The notes: generated by a model from the sequence alone, not told the origin. Counted from the first letter of the stretch, positions 40,426 to 49,987 are shown. The stretch is DNA of 64,000 nt from Gilliamella sp. wkB7 (GCF_001693435.1 NZ_CM004509.1:434001-498000), one strand, 5' to 3'. Program-made: numbers and translations.

Positions 40426-40709
40426 GCTTATTGCCTCCAATATAACTAATTTGTCATTTAATACTTCATTTTGCATTAACTTATACATAAAATCAATAAA
40501 CTCAATGATATAAGCAATACAAATTTTGTTAATCAAAAAATATATTAAATTGTGAGAAATAAAACTAATTAAAACAATGTTTAATAATTTTATTTAAAAT
40601 ATTATTTATTGATTTTATTGTCATTTTTATCGTATTTATATAAACTCTTAATAAGTTAATCTCTGGCAATACTGATTCTAGATTCCATTACTATAATATA
40701 GGCGTTATT

Positions 40710-41588
40710 ATGAGCATTCTCTCAATTAAACCCATCTCACTTGCTGATTGGCAATTAGTCAAAGTTTCTGGTACTGATAATCATAAATACTTGCAAGGAC
40801 AAGTAACAATAGATATTGACAATCTCACAGAACAAACAGCATTATTTGCTGCTCATTGTGATTCTCAGGGAAAAATGTGGAGCAATTTATTATTATTCCA
40901 ACGAGGTCACGATATTTACTATATTGTTCGAAAAAGTGTAGTAGAAAAACAAATGGCTGCCTTAAAAAAATATGCAGTCTTTTCAAAAGTCAGTATTGAA
41001 CCTGTTACCGACTTAAATATTGTCGGATTAGATTCTCAAGCAATACCGAGCGAAATACTTGCAAAATTTACGGATAATAATTGTTTTACTGAAAATAATG
41101 TTACCTATATAAAATTAACCTCTCCTCATGTTCGGGTAATTAAGATAACACCAGAGGCAATTGATGATGATTTAGAACCTTGTAGCCGTTGGTTACAACT
41201 CGAGTTAGAAGCAGGTTATGCCATTATTGATGCCGAAAATGCCGAAAGCTTATTACCTCAAGCCTGTAATTTGCAATATCTTGATGCTATTAGTTTTGAT
41301 AAAGGATGTTATTGTGGGCAAGAAATGGTCGCTCGTGCACAATATCGGGGAGCCAATAAACGCGGACTTTATTTATTAGCTGGCAAAAGTGCTGTTTTAC
41401 CTGTTATTGGTGGCACCATAGAATACCAAATTGATGGTAATTGGCGAGAAAGCGGTCAAGTTTTAGCAACTTTGAAACTTAATCAAAATAATGATATTTA
41501 TGTACAAGTTGTGTTGGCTAATGGCATCGATTTTAATACCCCATTTAGAGTAAAAGGGGAAATTGATAGTGTACTTAGTTTTCATTAG
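40710..41588 (+). CDS. ygfZ: tRNA-modifying protein YgfZ (folate-dependent Fe-S maintenance)
   Basis: Folate-binding protein of the GcvT-like fold needed for activity of some Fe-S enzymes, including the MiaB tRNA thiolase. 292 residues. The diagnostic motif FDKGCYCGQEMVARAQYRG (about 205-223) contains the conserved Cys. The N-terminal LQGQVTIDI...HCDSQGKM is typical. Stand-alone gene on the plus strand; the downstream region contains a duplicated segment. Confidence 0.93.
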   Translation: MSILSIKPISLADWQLVKVSGTDNHKYLQGQVTIDIDNLTEQTALFAAHCDSQGKMWSNLLLFQRGHDIYYIVRKSVVEKQMAALKKYAVFSKVSIEPVTDLNIVGLDSQAIPSEILAKFTDNNCFTENNVTYIKLTSPHVRVIKITPEAIDDDLEPCSRWLQLELEAGYAIIDAENAESLLPQACNLQYLDAISFDKGCYCGQEMVARAQYRGANKRGLYLLAGKSAVLPVIGGTIEYQIDGNWRESGQVLATLKLNQNNDIYVQVVLANGIDFNTPFRVKGEIDSVLSFH

Positions 41589-41605
41589 TTAAATATTATT
41601 TTATA

Positions 41606-41721
41606 GATATTTGTCAAACAGTTAACCATAAAATATTGTTAATTTGTTAACTGTTTAATCATTTAAGTATTTTTACAAATTATAGATTAATTAATATTAA
41701 CTTTTGTTTGACCAATTCTTG
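41606..41721 (+). repeat. local duplication, copy 1
   Basis: About 116 bp repeated at 41752-41879. It contains the arms AAACAGTTAAC and GTTAACTGTTT, which can form a hairpin, and ends with a degraded copy of the last codons of the M20 amidohydrolase gene. Confidence 0.8.
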
Positions 41722-41751
41722 TTGTCTCAATTAGCCAAACATTCTTTCATT

Positions 41752-41879
41752 GATATTCGTCAAACAGTTAACCAAAAAATATTGTTAATTGATTAACTGT
41801 TTAATTATTTAAGTATTTTTACAAATTATAGATTAATTAATTAATTAATTAATATTAACTTTTATTTGCCTAATTCTTG
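41752..41879 (+). repeat. local duplication, copy 2
   Basis: Matches 41606-41721 at an offset of 146, with a 12-bp expansion of a TTAA tract. Its right end overlaps the true 3' end of the amidohydrolase gene, suggesting that the gene end and its flank were duplicated. Confidence 0.8.
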
Positions 41880-43013
41880 ATTAACTATTTCAATAAAATA
41901 CTCAACGCCAGTTGTTAAAACTTCATCATTGAAGTTATAAGCTGGATTATGTAAATTAGCGCCCTGCCCTGCACCTAACCACACATAAGCACCGGGTATT
42001 TTTTTTAACATAAAAGCGAAATCCTCAGCACCCATTGATGGATTTGGATCAATAATAACACTGGTTTCCCCGACTACATTTTTAGCTGCTTTAATGGCGA
42101 TGTCTGCTTGCTTTGCATAATTGATAGTAGCAGGATAACGTCTTTGATAGTCTACCTCAGCTTTAGCGTCAAATGTGGATGCAATACCTGTAGCAATTTT
42201 TTTAATACGGTTTTCAGCCATGTCTTGAACTTGTGCATCGAAAGTTCTGACTGTTCCTCGAATAACGGCTTGTTGCGGTATTACATTCCAAGTATCGCCA
42301 CTGTGTATTTGAGTTACACTGACCACTAATGAACTGAGTGGATCTGCATTACGACTTACAATACTCTGTAAACCATTAACAATTTGAGTTGCCACTAAAA
42401 TAGTATCTTTACTTAAATGAGGTGCTGCTGCATGAGCCCCGACACCCGTAATTTTAATTTCAAAAACATCATAGGATGCCATCATTGGACCATGGGTTAC
42501 ATAGAAATGGTTAAGTTGCATATTAGGTTGATTATGGATACCATACACAGCTTCAATTGGAAAACGTTCAAATAATCCATTTTCCACCATAACGCGTGCT
42601 CCGCCTTCATTTTCTTCTGCTGGTTGGAAAATGACAACTACTGTTCCAGCAAAATCTCGATGTTCACTTAAATATTTGGCTGTTCCTAATAATGTAGCTG
42701 TATGACCATCATGACCACAAGCATGCATTTTACCCGGTATTGTAGAGCAATAAGCAATTTTATTTTCTTCAATAATATCTAATGCATCAATATCAGCTCG
42801 TAAAGCAATCCATCGTCCATCTTTATTACCTTTAATAATACCAACTACACCCGTTGGAGCAAACTCTGTATAAAGTTCGTTAATACCAAAAGATTTCAGT
42901 TTTTCGATTATAAATTTTGTCGTGTTTAACTCTTCAAAAGCGGTTTCTGGATGGGCGTGGATATGATGACGCCAAGTGATCATATCTGATTTCAATTCAT
43001 TGATAGTACTCAT
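41862..43013 (-). CDS. M20 family amidohydrolase (HipO/AmaA-like)
   Basis: Metal-dependent amidohydrolase of 383 residues. Metal ligands lie in MHACGHDGHTA (96-106), FQPAEENEGG (catalytic Glu and ligand) and the terminal LHNPAYNFND. The dimerisation insert is the middle third (GVGAHAAAPHLSKD). The family hydrolyses N-acyl amino acids, hippurate or related amides; which one is not clear from the sequence. AGGAA lies upstream of the ATG. It is a single minus-strand gene with a duplicated 3' flank. Confidence 0.85.
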   Translation of the reverse strand: MSTINELKSDMITWRHHIHAHPETAFEELNTTKFIIEKLKSFGINELYTEFAPTGVVGIIKGNKDGRWIALRADIDALDIIEENKIAYCSTIPGKMHACGHDGHTATLLGTAKYLSEHRDFAGTVVVIFQPAEENEGGARVMVENGLFERFPIEAVYGIHNQPNMQLNHFYVTHGPMMASYDVFEIKITGVGAHAAAPHLSKDTILVATQIVNGLQSIVSRNADPLSSLVVSVTQIHSGDTWNVIPQQAVIRGTVRTFDAQVQDMAENRIKKIATGIASTFDAKAEVDYQRRYPATINYAKQADIAIKAAKNVVGETSVIIDPNPSMGAEDFAFMLKKIPGAYVWLGAGQGANLHNPAYNFNDEVLTTGVEYFIEIVNQELGK

Positions 43014-43157
43014 TATAAATTCCTTATTGATTCTCGTTTTTAACTGAGTCAGTATATATGTGCATTACTATACTGCTATTTCATCTTTTATGAAAATAAC
43101 TATTTTTACTAAGATTATTGGTTTTAGTTATATCGTGAAACTGAAACAGTTATAAGC

Positions 43158-43949
43158 CTACAACTTGTTGACTAAAACGTATAGTTGACCTGAAACTTCT
43201 TGACTAAAATAACATAGACAGTAACCCGAAATTAATAAAAAGGGACCAAATGGAATAATCGTCAAAGACTGTTTTTTCAAAATATTCTTCTGAAAAAAAT
43301 AATAGAACATACCTAGTATCGAGGAAATTATCAATAATAGTGCAAGTAATTGATATGGAATCCAAGTACCTAGAGCTGCAAGCAGTTTTATATCACCTCC
43401 ACCTAATCCCTGTTTGTTAGAAATCAGATAAAATAAAATAGCAGGTAATTTAAGTAAAAGATAACCACATAAAATACCAATTAATGCGTCATCTAACCTA
43501 ATGTTTGTTATATTGAAATAGGCTGCAATTAATCCTGCCCACATCAAAGGTTGAGTAAAAAAATCAGGCAGCAAAAAGTATTTAAAATCAATGGATGCCA
43601 ATAATAAAAAATAACAACTCAGAAACATTAAAATAAAACTCTGATAACTGAGGCCTTTATGCGAATAAATCACTAAAAATAAAGTAGCGATCAGCAATTC
43701 CCAAGCAACATATTTGAATAAAATGATGCTTTGACAATAATAACAACGCCTTTTTAAGATAATCCAAGAGACAATCGGAATTAATTGCCAAAATTCTAAT
43801 TTCGTTCGGCAACAAGGGCAGATTGAACGTTGTAGACTTATTTCTTTCAGATAAGCTGATAATGTTTGTGACGGAGCAAAACGACAATATGCAACATTAA
43901 TAAAACTACCCATACAAAGACCTAAACATGTAACTATAAGCATTATCAT
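43158..43949 (-). CDS. pilD: prepilin peptidase / N-methyltransferase
   Basis: Inner-membrane aspartyl protease that cleaves and methylates prepilins. 263 residues. The N-terminal domain has the zinc-binding pattern CPCCRTK...CYYCQ (four cysteines). The two catalytic aspartates are in SIDFKYFLLPDFF and GGGDIKLLAALG. The start overlaps the pilC stop by one base. The last dozen residues (QEVSGQLYVLVNKL) are encoded within copy C of a dispersed repeat, so the natural C-terminus may have been altered. Confidence 0.9.
   Translation of the reverse strand: MIMLIVTCLGLCMGSFINVAYCRFAPSQTLSAYLKEISLQRSICPCCRTKLEFWQLIPIVSWIILKRRCYYCQSIILFKYVAWELLIATLFLVIYSHKGLSYQSFILMFLSCYFLLLASIDFKYFLLPDFFTQPLMWAGLIAAYFNITNIRLDDALIGILCGYLLLKLPAILFYLISNKQGLGGGDIKLLAALGTWIPYQLLALLLIISSILGMFYYFFQKNILKKQSLTIIPFGPFLLISGYCLCYFSQEVSGQLYVLVNKL
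43168..43204 (-). repeat. dispersed repeat, copy C (inside pilD 3' end)
   Basis: Same element as copies A and B. On the minus strand it reads GTCAAGAAGTTTCAGGTCAA followed by CTATACGTTTTAGTC. The pilD frame runs through it in a different phase from the VKKF-VNYTF reading. Confidence 0.65.
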
Positions 43950-45124
43950 TAGTGAATTACTTCTCCGAGTTGAAATATCGGTAAATACATAGCAATAATT
44001 AAACCACCAATGATCACAGCCAAAACTAACATCAATAAAGGTTCAAAAGCTTGGGATAGATTTTCTATCAATGTTTGATTCTGTACTTCATAATAAAGAG
44101 CTAAACGACTTAACATCAGATCTAAAGTACCGGATTGCTCACCGACATGAATTAACTGACGACACAAGTTAGGAAAACAAGGTTGTAGATGTAAAACATG
44201 ACTGAATGAGTGTCCTTGCTCAATGCCTGAAATGATTTGTAAAATACTATTGCGATAAATACAATGGTAAGAAGCATTAGCCGCAGCGGTTAAACCCGCC
44301 AATAACGGAATTCCAGCTTTTTGAGTGATCGCAATTGTTTGGAAAATTTGAGTTAAACAACTTGTTTGAATGATCTTATTAACAAAAGGGATTTTCATTA
44401 AGGCGATTTCAATTTTGTTACGATATCGCTTGTTAATGTAACGTTGAAAAACAAAAAAACTCCCTACGAAAATCATACCCCCTATTTGCCAGCTTTGTTG
44501 CAGATAGTCAGCAATATCAATAATGCATTGAGTAAAAAAAGGAAGCTCTGCATCAAAATCATGATAGATATCAACAAATTTTGGTAAAACAAATAATAAC
44601 ATGACTAAGCTTACAATTATGGCTACCGATAATAAAAATACAGGATACCGCATCGCTTTTTTAAGGTTTTTTTGTAATTTAATGGATTTTTCGAGCAATG
44701 ATGCTAATTGCTCAAAACTCTCATCAAGTTTACCCGTCAGTTCACCTGTGGCAATAATTTCACAATAAAGTGAAGAAAACACATAATTATATTTGGATAA
44801 TGCACTGGATAAGGACTCACCTTTTACAATTTGCAACTCAATTTCATTTATTAAATATTGCCAATGAGGTTTAGATTGTTCTTCGGCCAATAAATTTAAA
44901 CTTTCAATTATAGATAATCCAGCCTTTAACATCGTCGCCAATTGCGTCGTTATATTCAGTAATTCCGAACGGCTAAAGCTATGCGCCGTTATAAAATTGC
45001 CCGCTTTTACTTTTATGGCCAATTTACCTTGTAATAATAGCTGTTTTTTGGCATCACTTTGTGAAGTTGCAATTATTTGATATTGATGAAAATCCAAGTC
45101 ATACCAAAAAAAGAGCCTCTTCAT
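43949..45124 (-). CDS. pilC: type IV pilus assembly platform protein (PilC/HofC)
   Basis: Polytopic inner-membrane GspF-family platform for the pilus motor, 391 residues. Two GspF domains are seen (about 55-175 and 255-380), each with a helix pair; the conserved segment AQAFEPLLMLVLAVIIGGLIIAMYLP is near the end. The start overlaps the pilB stop by 4 bp (ATGA). Middle gene of ppdD-pilB-pilC-pilD. Confidence 0.92.
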   Translation of the reverse strand: MKRLFFWYDLDFHQYQIIATSQSDAKKQLLLQGKLAIKVKAGNFITAHSFSRSELLNITTQLATMLKAGLSIIESLNLLAEEQSKPHWQYLINEIELQIVKGESLSSALSKYNYVFSSLYCEIIATGELTGKLDESFEQLASLLEKSIKLQKNLKKAMRYPVFLLSVAIIVSLVMLLFVLPKFVDIYHDFDAELPFFTQCIIDIADYLQQSWQIGGMIFVGSFFVFQRYINKRYRNKIEIALMKIPFVNKIIQTSCLTQIFQTIAITQKAGIPLLAGLTAAANASYHCIYRNSILQIISGIEQGHSFSHVLHLQPCFPNLCRQLIHVGEQSGTLDLMLSRLALYYEVQNQTLIENLSQAFEPLLMLVLAVIIGGLIIAMYLPIFQLGEVIH

Positions 45125-46230
45125 ACAAAATCACCTAAAACACGATACAATTCGGCAACTGAGGTAATACCCTCTTTAACCATTTTCTGACCAGCTTTTT
45201 TTAAGGTGATCATATTGGATGGCGCACGAAGCTGATGAGTCAATATTTGTTGTTGAATTTCTGGAGTAATTACCAGAAATTCATATAATCCAATTCGTCC
45301 TTTATAACCACCAACACAATGTGAACATCCCGATGCGACATAATGAGGGATGGTTTCATCACCTAAAAAAATAAACTCGTTGGCCACAACCTTACAGTTA
45401 TTACAAAGCTTACGTACTAATCGCTGTGCAATAATCAACTTCAAACTGGATGAGAGCAGATAATTTTCAATGCCCATTTGATTTAAACGTGTCAACGCTT
45501 CAATACTTGAATTAGTATGTAATGTTGATAAAACCAAATGTCCTGTTTGTGCTGCTTGAATGGCTATTTCTGCTGTTTCTTGATCGCGAATTTCACCGAT
45601 CATCATCACATCTGGATCTTGCCTCAACAGTGCACGTAGTATGATAGAAAAAGTCAAACCAGCTTTAACATTCACCGAAGTTTGATTGATACCTTCAATT
45701 GGCACTTCAATGGGATCTTCAACACTACAAATATTTCGATAACTGCTATTTAATTTTTTCAGTCCACTATACAGTGTTAGCGTTTTACCGCTTCCAGTTG
45801 GCCCTGTTACTAAAATTAAACCTTGCGGATAATCGAGTATTTGCTGAAAATTATTTAAATCATCAGCACTCAGACCTAAATCATTAATAGTCAACTCTGA
45901 ATCATGATTATCCATAACGCGTAATACAATTTTTTCACCATTTATGACCGGTAAAGTTGCTATTCGCATGGCATAACGGTCAATCACCAATTGTCCATCT
46001 TGGGGTAACCGCTGCTCAGCAATATTAAGATTGGCCATAATTTTCAACCTAGCCGTTATTTGTTTAGCTAACGATAATGGCGGTGTAAGCATATCTTGCA
46101 GCACACCATCAATACGCATTCGAATACGATAGTAATTTTGATAAGGTTCAAAATGAATATCTGAAGCACGTTTATCCAATGCCGATAGGAGTAGTTTATC
46201 AAGGCTGGCAACCAACTGTTCTTCTTGCAT
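45121..46230 (-). CDS. pilB: type IV pilus assembly ATPase, short form (PilB/HofB)
   Basis: Hexameric extension ATPase. 369 residues. Walker A is GPTGSGKTLTLYS (about 141-153), the Asp box SVEDPIE, Walker B MMIGEIRDQETA and the His box STLHTN. Zinc cysteines are CNNC and CSHC. The protein starts directly in the N2 domain (DKRASDIHFEPY); the N1 domain of full PilB (about 560 residues) is absent, and it is even shorter than E. coli HofB (461). No upstream coding sequence for it exists, since the prepilin gene ends 34 bp before. Confidence 0.92.
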   Translation of the reverse strand: MQEEQLVASLDKLLLSALDKRASDIHFEPYQNYYRIRMRIDGVLQDMLTPPLSLAKQITARLKIMANLNIAEQRLPQDGQLVIDRYAMRIATLPVINGEKIVLRVMDNHDSELTINDLGLSADDLNNFQQILDYPQGLILVTGPTGSGKTLTLYSGLKKLNSSYRNICSVEDPIEVPIEGINQTSVNVKAGLTFSIILRALLRQDPDVMMIGEIRDQETAEIAIQAAQTGHLVLSTLHTNSSIEALTRLNQMGIENYLLSSSLKLIIAQRLVRKLCNNCKVVANEFIFLGDETIPHYVASGCSHCVGGYKGRIGLYEFLVITPEIQQQILTHQLRAPSNMITLKKAGQKMVKEGITSVAELYRVLGDFV

Positions 46231-46263
46231 TAAAAATTTTCCTTATTCTGAATTTTTACGAGA

Positions 46264-46695
46264 TTAGAATTTGAAAATATCTTCACAAGCAGCTGTCAAA
46301 CTGTCGTTTAGTGGTGAAGTTAAGCAAGTTCGTGTCCAATCTAGTCCGCCATGAGCACTATTTTCAGTGGGTGTTAAAGTTGTCGTTAACCCAGTCAAAG
46401 CACTGGCACCAACTAATGTAATTTCGCCATTTGTAACGGTAACGGATGTTACATAATTCGTACTTTTAGTCAGTGGCACGCCATTGCTACCACTTTTACA
46501 ATGAGTTAAATTTCCTTGTTCTATTGCACAAATTTCAACGGCAGTTTTATAAGCCGTCATCGTTTGCAACATATCCGTTAAAGCTGCTTTTTTTACATAT
46601 CCTTGATAAGCAGGCAAACCAATGGCAGTTAAAATAGCGATTACAACAATTGCAATCATCAGTTCGAATAAAGTAAATCCTGATTGATTGGACAT
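46264..46695 (-). CDS. ppdD: type IV major prepilin (PpdD/PilA)
   Basis: Pilin subunit. The ATG at 46695, just after GAGGAA, gives 143 residues; the longer frame is not conserved. The prepilin leader MSNQSG is cleaved before F7 (GFTLFELMIAI), with Glu at mature position 5. The hydrophobic helix is followed by AALTDMLQTMTAYKTAVEICA. Two cysteines near the C-terminus (RTCLT...TAACEDIFKF) form the expected disulfide loop. It is close to PpdD. First gene of the pilus operon, divergent from ampD as in related bacteria. Confidence 0.93.
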   Translation of the reverse strand: MSNQSGFTLFELMIAIVVIAILTAIGLPAYQGYVKKAALTDMLQTMTAYKTAVEICAIEQGNLTHCKSGSNGVPLTKSTNYVTSVTVTNGEITLVGASALTGLTTTLTPTENSAHGGLDWTRTCLTSPLNDSLTAACEDIFKF

Positions 46696-46898
46696 AAATT
46701 CCTCGGTAAACAAAGTTAATAATCTAAGTTGTACCTTTATAGCAAAACAAAAAAATGAAATAATAAGAAAATCGATATTCTGGAAAAAAGAATGCACTAT
46801 GTTTGCAACGATCCGAATTTAGTAAGCTTTGTTTGTGAAATATGTCGCAGAGACAAGCTGATGAATGAAAGATCTTTTAAAATGAGTTGGAGTTTACT

Positions 46899-47762
46899 AT
46901 GTCACTAAAAATTGTTAATGGTTGGTTACAAGGGGTCAAACAGATCATTTCGCCTTTTTATGATGAACGCCCAACCGATAAATCTATATCTTTACTGGTG
47001 ATCCATAATATCAGCTTACCGCCTAATCAATACGGTGGATCTTATGTAGAACAGTTATTTACCGGTAAACTTGATCCGAACGAACATCCCTACTTTGCAA
47101 CAATTTATCAATTAAAAGTATCAACTCATCTGTTCATACGTCGAGATGGAGAAATTATTCAATTTGTACCGTTCGATAAACGAGCTTGGCATGCAGGTAA
47201 GTCATTCTTTGAGGGGCAAGAAAACTGTAACGACTTTTCAATTGGTATTGAAATGGAGGGATGTGATACAGATAATTTTACGGACATACAGTATCAAAAA
47301 CTTGCAGCGGTAACCTTACTACTACAACAAACTTATGCTATAAAAAATATTATTGGTCATAGTGATATTGCACCCGACCGTAAAACGGATCCTGGCCCAT
47401 GTTTTGATTGGCAATTTTATCGAGGATTGCTTGCTCAAAAATCACAAGTAGAGCTATTTGAAAAACAACTAGAGTTAATTATCGCAGAGCTACAAAAAAT
47501 TGCATTATGGCAAACATCGCCACCTAACCCTGATGCCTTTTTAAGTGAACAACCCTTTGCGCTTGATACTATGCAAGCTCATGAATGGTTACAATGGATT
47601 TTTATTCCACGCATGCGAGCACTTATTGAAGCTAATGCCAATTTACCTCAATTTGCTTTACACCCGTATTTTGAAGAAGCATTAAAAGATGAAGAAGCAA
47701 ACATTCATAATTTATTAAATCTAATTAAACAGCTTGATGAATTATCCTCATCACAAAAATAA
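46899..47762 (+). CDS. ampD: AmpD-YqcC fusion: 1,6-anhydro-N-acetylmuramyl-L-alanine amidase with DUF446 domain
   Basis: Cytoplasmic zinc amidase of cell-wall recycling. The ATG at 46899, after GGAG, gives 287 residues; E. coli AmpD has 183. Zinc ligands are H36 (VIHNISLPP), H154 (IGHSDIAPD) and D164 (KTDPGPC); catalytic Glu lies in SIGIEMEGCD. Residues about 187-282 are a separate domain with the YqcC (DUF446) pattern: EQPFALDTMQAHEWLQWIFI, then PRMRALIEA, LPQFALHPYFEEAL. YqcC is normally encoded alone elsewhere. The frame is continuous with no stop between the two parts. It is divergent from ppdD. Confidence 0.92.
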   Translation: MSLKIVNGWLQGVKQIISPFYDERPTDKSISLLVIHNISLPPNQYGGSYVEQLFTGKLDPNEHPYFATIYQLKVSTHLFIRRDGEIIQFVPFDKRAWHAGKSFFEGQENCNDFSIGIEMEGCDTDNFTDIQYQKLAAVTLLLQQTYAIKNIIGHSDIAPDRKTDPGPCFDWQFYRGLLAQKSQVELFEKQLELIIAELQKIALWQTSPPNPDAFLSEQPFALDTMQAHEWLQWIFIPRMRALIEANANLPQFALHPYFEEALKDEEANIHNLLNLIKQLDELSSSQK

Positions 47763-47768
47763 AGGTAA

Positions 47769-47803
47769 AAAAATTACCGCATTCAATTTGCGGTAATTTT
47801 CAA
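47769..47803 (+). terminator. intrinsic terminator of ampD fusion gene
   Basis: Stem AAATTACCGCA / TGCGGTAATTT directly after the stop codon, ending in TTTTC. Confidence 0.75.
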
Positions 47804-47881
47804 GTTAACATCAATGTGGTGTCAATCAAAACAGTTGATAATACCATTAATCTCATTTAGGTGACTTTAAAATTAATTACC

Positions 47882-48895
47882 CTATTTTGACAATTTACGA
47901 TACTCATTGACTGCCTGTAGATGATTTCCATAATTATCAGAAAACGTATGTCCACCTGTGCCATTGGCTACGAAGAATAGATAATTTGTTTTAGCTGGGT
48001 GCGCCGCTGCTTCTAATGAGGCTAAGCTTGGCATAGCAATGGGAGTTGGCGGTAATCCATCAATAACATAGGTATTATAAGGATTTTGGGTATCTGTTAA
48101 GTCTATACGCCTAATCACTCCAGTATAATTATCGCCTAAACCATAAATAATAGTGGGATCGGTTTGCAACTTCATTTTGGCTTTTAAGCGATTAACAAAA
48201 ACTGAAGCAACATTGGCGCGCTCAGAACTAAGAGCCGTTTCTTTCTCAATAATTGAAGCAATAATCAACATTTCATAAGGTGATTGATAAGGTAAATCCT
48301 TATCGCGGTTAACCCATATTTTTTGTAAATTACTTTTCATGGTCATATGCGCACGTTTTAAAATATTAATATCTAACGTATCTGCCGTATAAAGATAGGT
48401 ATCAGGAGTCAACCAACCTTCAATTGAACCTTCAATTCCTAATAATTTTGCGATCTCTTCATCTGTTTTGTCAGCTAAGGTTTGCTGTATATAAGGAGTG
48501 TTTTGAATCACTTTTAGCCAATCTTTCGCACGTTTACCCTCAACAAATTGAATAGAGAAATTACTTTCTTTACCTGATACTAATAATCGCAAAAATTCTT
48601 CGACAGTCATATGAGGATGTAATTGATACATTCCAGCTTTTATGGAGCTCAAGGAGGGATCTAACTTAGATAAATAAGGCAGTAGAAAAGCTCTATCCAT
48701 CAATTTCGATTCTTTGAGTTGAGTAATTAATTGATGCATTGATGTGCCTTTTTTCAAAACAAACATTTGATTATCAGGTGTCACATTAATTTGCTGCTTG
48801 GAAAATTGCTGTAAAGAATAATAACAGATACTGAAAGAACCAACGACAATTACAACAAAGGTAAATAACGTATATAAAAATATTTTTTTAATCAT
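47882..48895 (-). CDS. mltG: endolytic murein transglycosylase
   Basis: Inner-membrane lytic transglycosylase that ends glycan strand synthesis. 337 residues (E. coli MltG 340). An N-terminal membrane anchor (about 3-28) is followed by a LysM-like region and the YceG domain. Catalytic Glu is E217 in IIASIIEKETALSSER; LQTDPTIIYGLG and the terminal GHTFSDNYGNHLQAV are characteristic. It starts 3 bp after the alr stop on the same strand. Confidence 0.94.
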   Translation of the reverse strand: MIKKIFLYTLFTFVVIVVGSFSICYYSLQQFSKQQINVTPDNQMFVLKKGTSMHQLITQLKESKLMDRAFLLPYLSKLDPSLSSIKAGMYQLHPHMTVEEFLRLLVSGKESNFSIQFVEGKRAKDWLKVIQNTPYIQQTLADKTDEEIAKLLGIEGSIEGWLTPDTYLYTADTLDINILKRAHMTMKSNLQKIWVNRDKDLPYQSPYEMLIIASIIEKETALSSERANVASVFVNRLKAKMKLQTDPTIIYGLGDNYTGVIRRIDLTDTQNPYNTYVIDGLPPTPIAMPSLASLEAAAHPAKTNYLFFVANGTGGHTFSDNYGNHLQAVNEYRKLSK

Positions 48896-48898
48896 AAC

Positions 48899-49987
48899 TC
48901 ATCTATCTACATAATGGATTTTTGCTCGTTCAGTCAAGCGTGTAACTAATTCATAAGGGCTAATACCCGTGTATTTAGCGATTTCTTCAACAGGTAAATC
49001 TTGCCCCCAAAAGATCACTTCATCACCAGGTTTTTCCTGACTATCAATACCTAAATCGACCACAATCATGTCCATTGATACATGACCAACAATCGGCACT
49101 CTGCGACCATTCACTAAAACGGGCGTATTTTCGGGAATATTTCTTGGATAACCATCCCCATATCCCATAGCTACGACGCCGAGTTTTGTATCTTGCTGGC
49201 TACACCAGATCTGACCATAACCGACGGATTCACCTTTTTTATGGCTACGTACCGCGATAAGTTCTGATTTAAATGTCATGGCTGGTCTCAATTCAGCAAT
49301 GGGGTCATTAAAGGGTGATATGCCGTATAAAGCGATGCCAGGACGCACTATTTCACGTTGTGATTGAGTCCAAGCAAGCGTACCACTTGATGCTGCTATC
49401 GAACATTTACCAATTAATGATTTATCTTCAATTGAGGCAATGAACTTATCGAACAATTTGATCTGTTTTACAGTTTGTTGAGAGGTTAACTCATCTGCAG
49501 AACTAAAATGACTTATAATATTAATTGGTTTTCGCACCACCGAACAACTGGCTAAGCGATAAAATTCTGCCTTTGCTTCCTCAAGATTAAACCCTAAACG
49601 ATGCATCCCTGTATCAAGTTTAAACCATGCAGTAATTTCGTTTTCTAGAGGAGATGATTGTAATGCATCAATTTGCCACTGACTGTGAACAGCTGATTGG
49701 ATATTAAAATCTACTAAATCAACGATATCATCATGGGGGAAAAAGCCTTCTAAACAAATGATAGGAGTAATGATCCCTTTTTGACGCAACAGCATCGCTT
49801 CACAAATACGAGATACACCAAAACAATCCACCTTGTTTTGTAACAGTTCAGCCACACCTACAATACCATGCGAATACGCGTTTGCTTTAATGATTGCAAC
49901 CAACTGACTATTTGGTGCAATCTTTCGAATATACTCGACATTATCTACAATTGCTTGACGATTAACTTCTATTACTGCGATAGACAT
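48899..49987 (-). CDS. alr: alanine racemase
   Basis: PLP enzyme supplying D-alanine for peptidoglycan. The ATG at 49987 gives 362 residues; a TTG three codons upstream is less likely. PLP lysine is K34 (AIIKANAYSHG), the catalytic Tyr lies in ESVGYGQIW, and VNGRRVPIVGHVSMDMIVVDL is the family block near the C-terminus. It is immediately followed by mltG, joining two wall genes in one unit. In the upstream 200 bp lies the divergent Fur-controlled receptor promoter. Confidence 0.95.
   Translation of the reverse strand: MSIAVIEVNRQAIVDNVEYIRKIAPNSQLVAIIKANAYSHGIVGVAELLQNKVDCFGVSRICEAMLLRQKGIITPIICLEGFFPHDDIVDLVDFNIQSAVHSQWQIDALQSSPLENEITAWFKLDTGMHRLGFNLEEAKAEFYRLASCSVVRKPINIISHFSSADELTSQQTVKQIKLFDKFIASIEDKSLIGKCSIAASSGTLAWTQSQREIVRPGIALYGISPFNDPIAELRPAMTFKSELIAVRSHKKGESVGYGQIWCSQQDTKLGVVAMGYGDGYPRNIPENTPVLVNGRRVPIVGHVSMDMIVVDLGIDSQEKPGDEVIFWGQDLPVEEIAKYTGISPYELVTRLTERAKIHYVDR

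Noticed and set aside
40426..40536. Ile/Leu/Val-rich in-frame extension upstream of ilvI as an attenuator leader peptide
   Set aside because: It has no stop before ilvI and no terminator/antiterminator hairpins; the residue bias fits A+T-rich non-coding DNA, and GGAGG marks the start at 40425.
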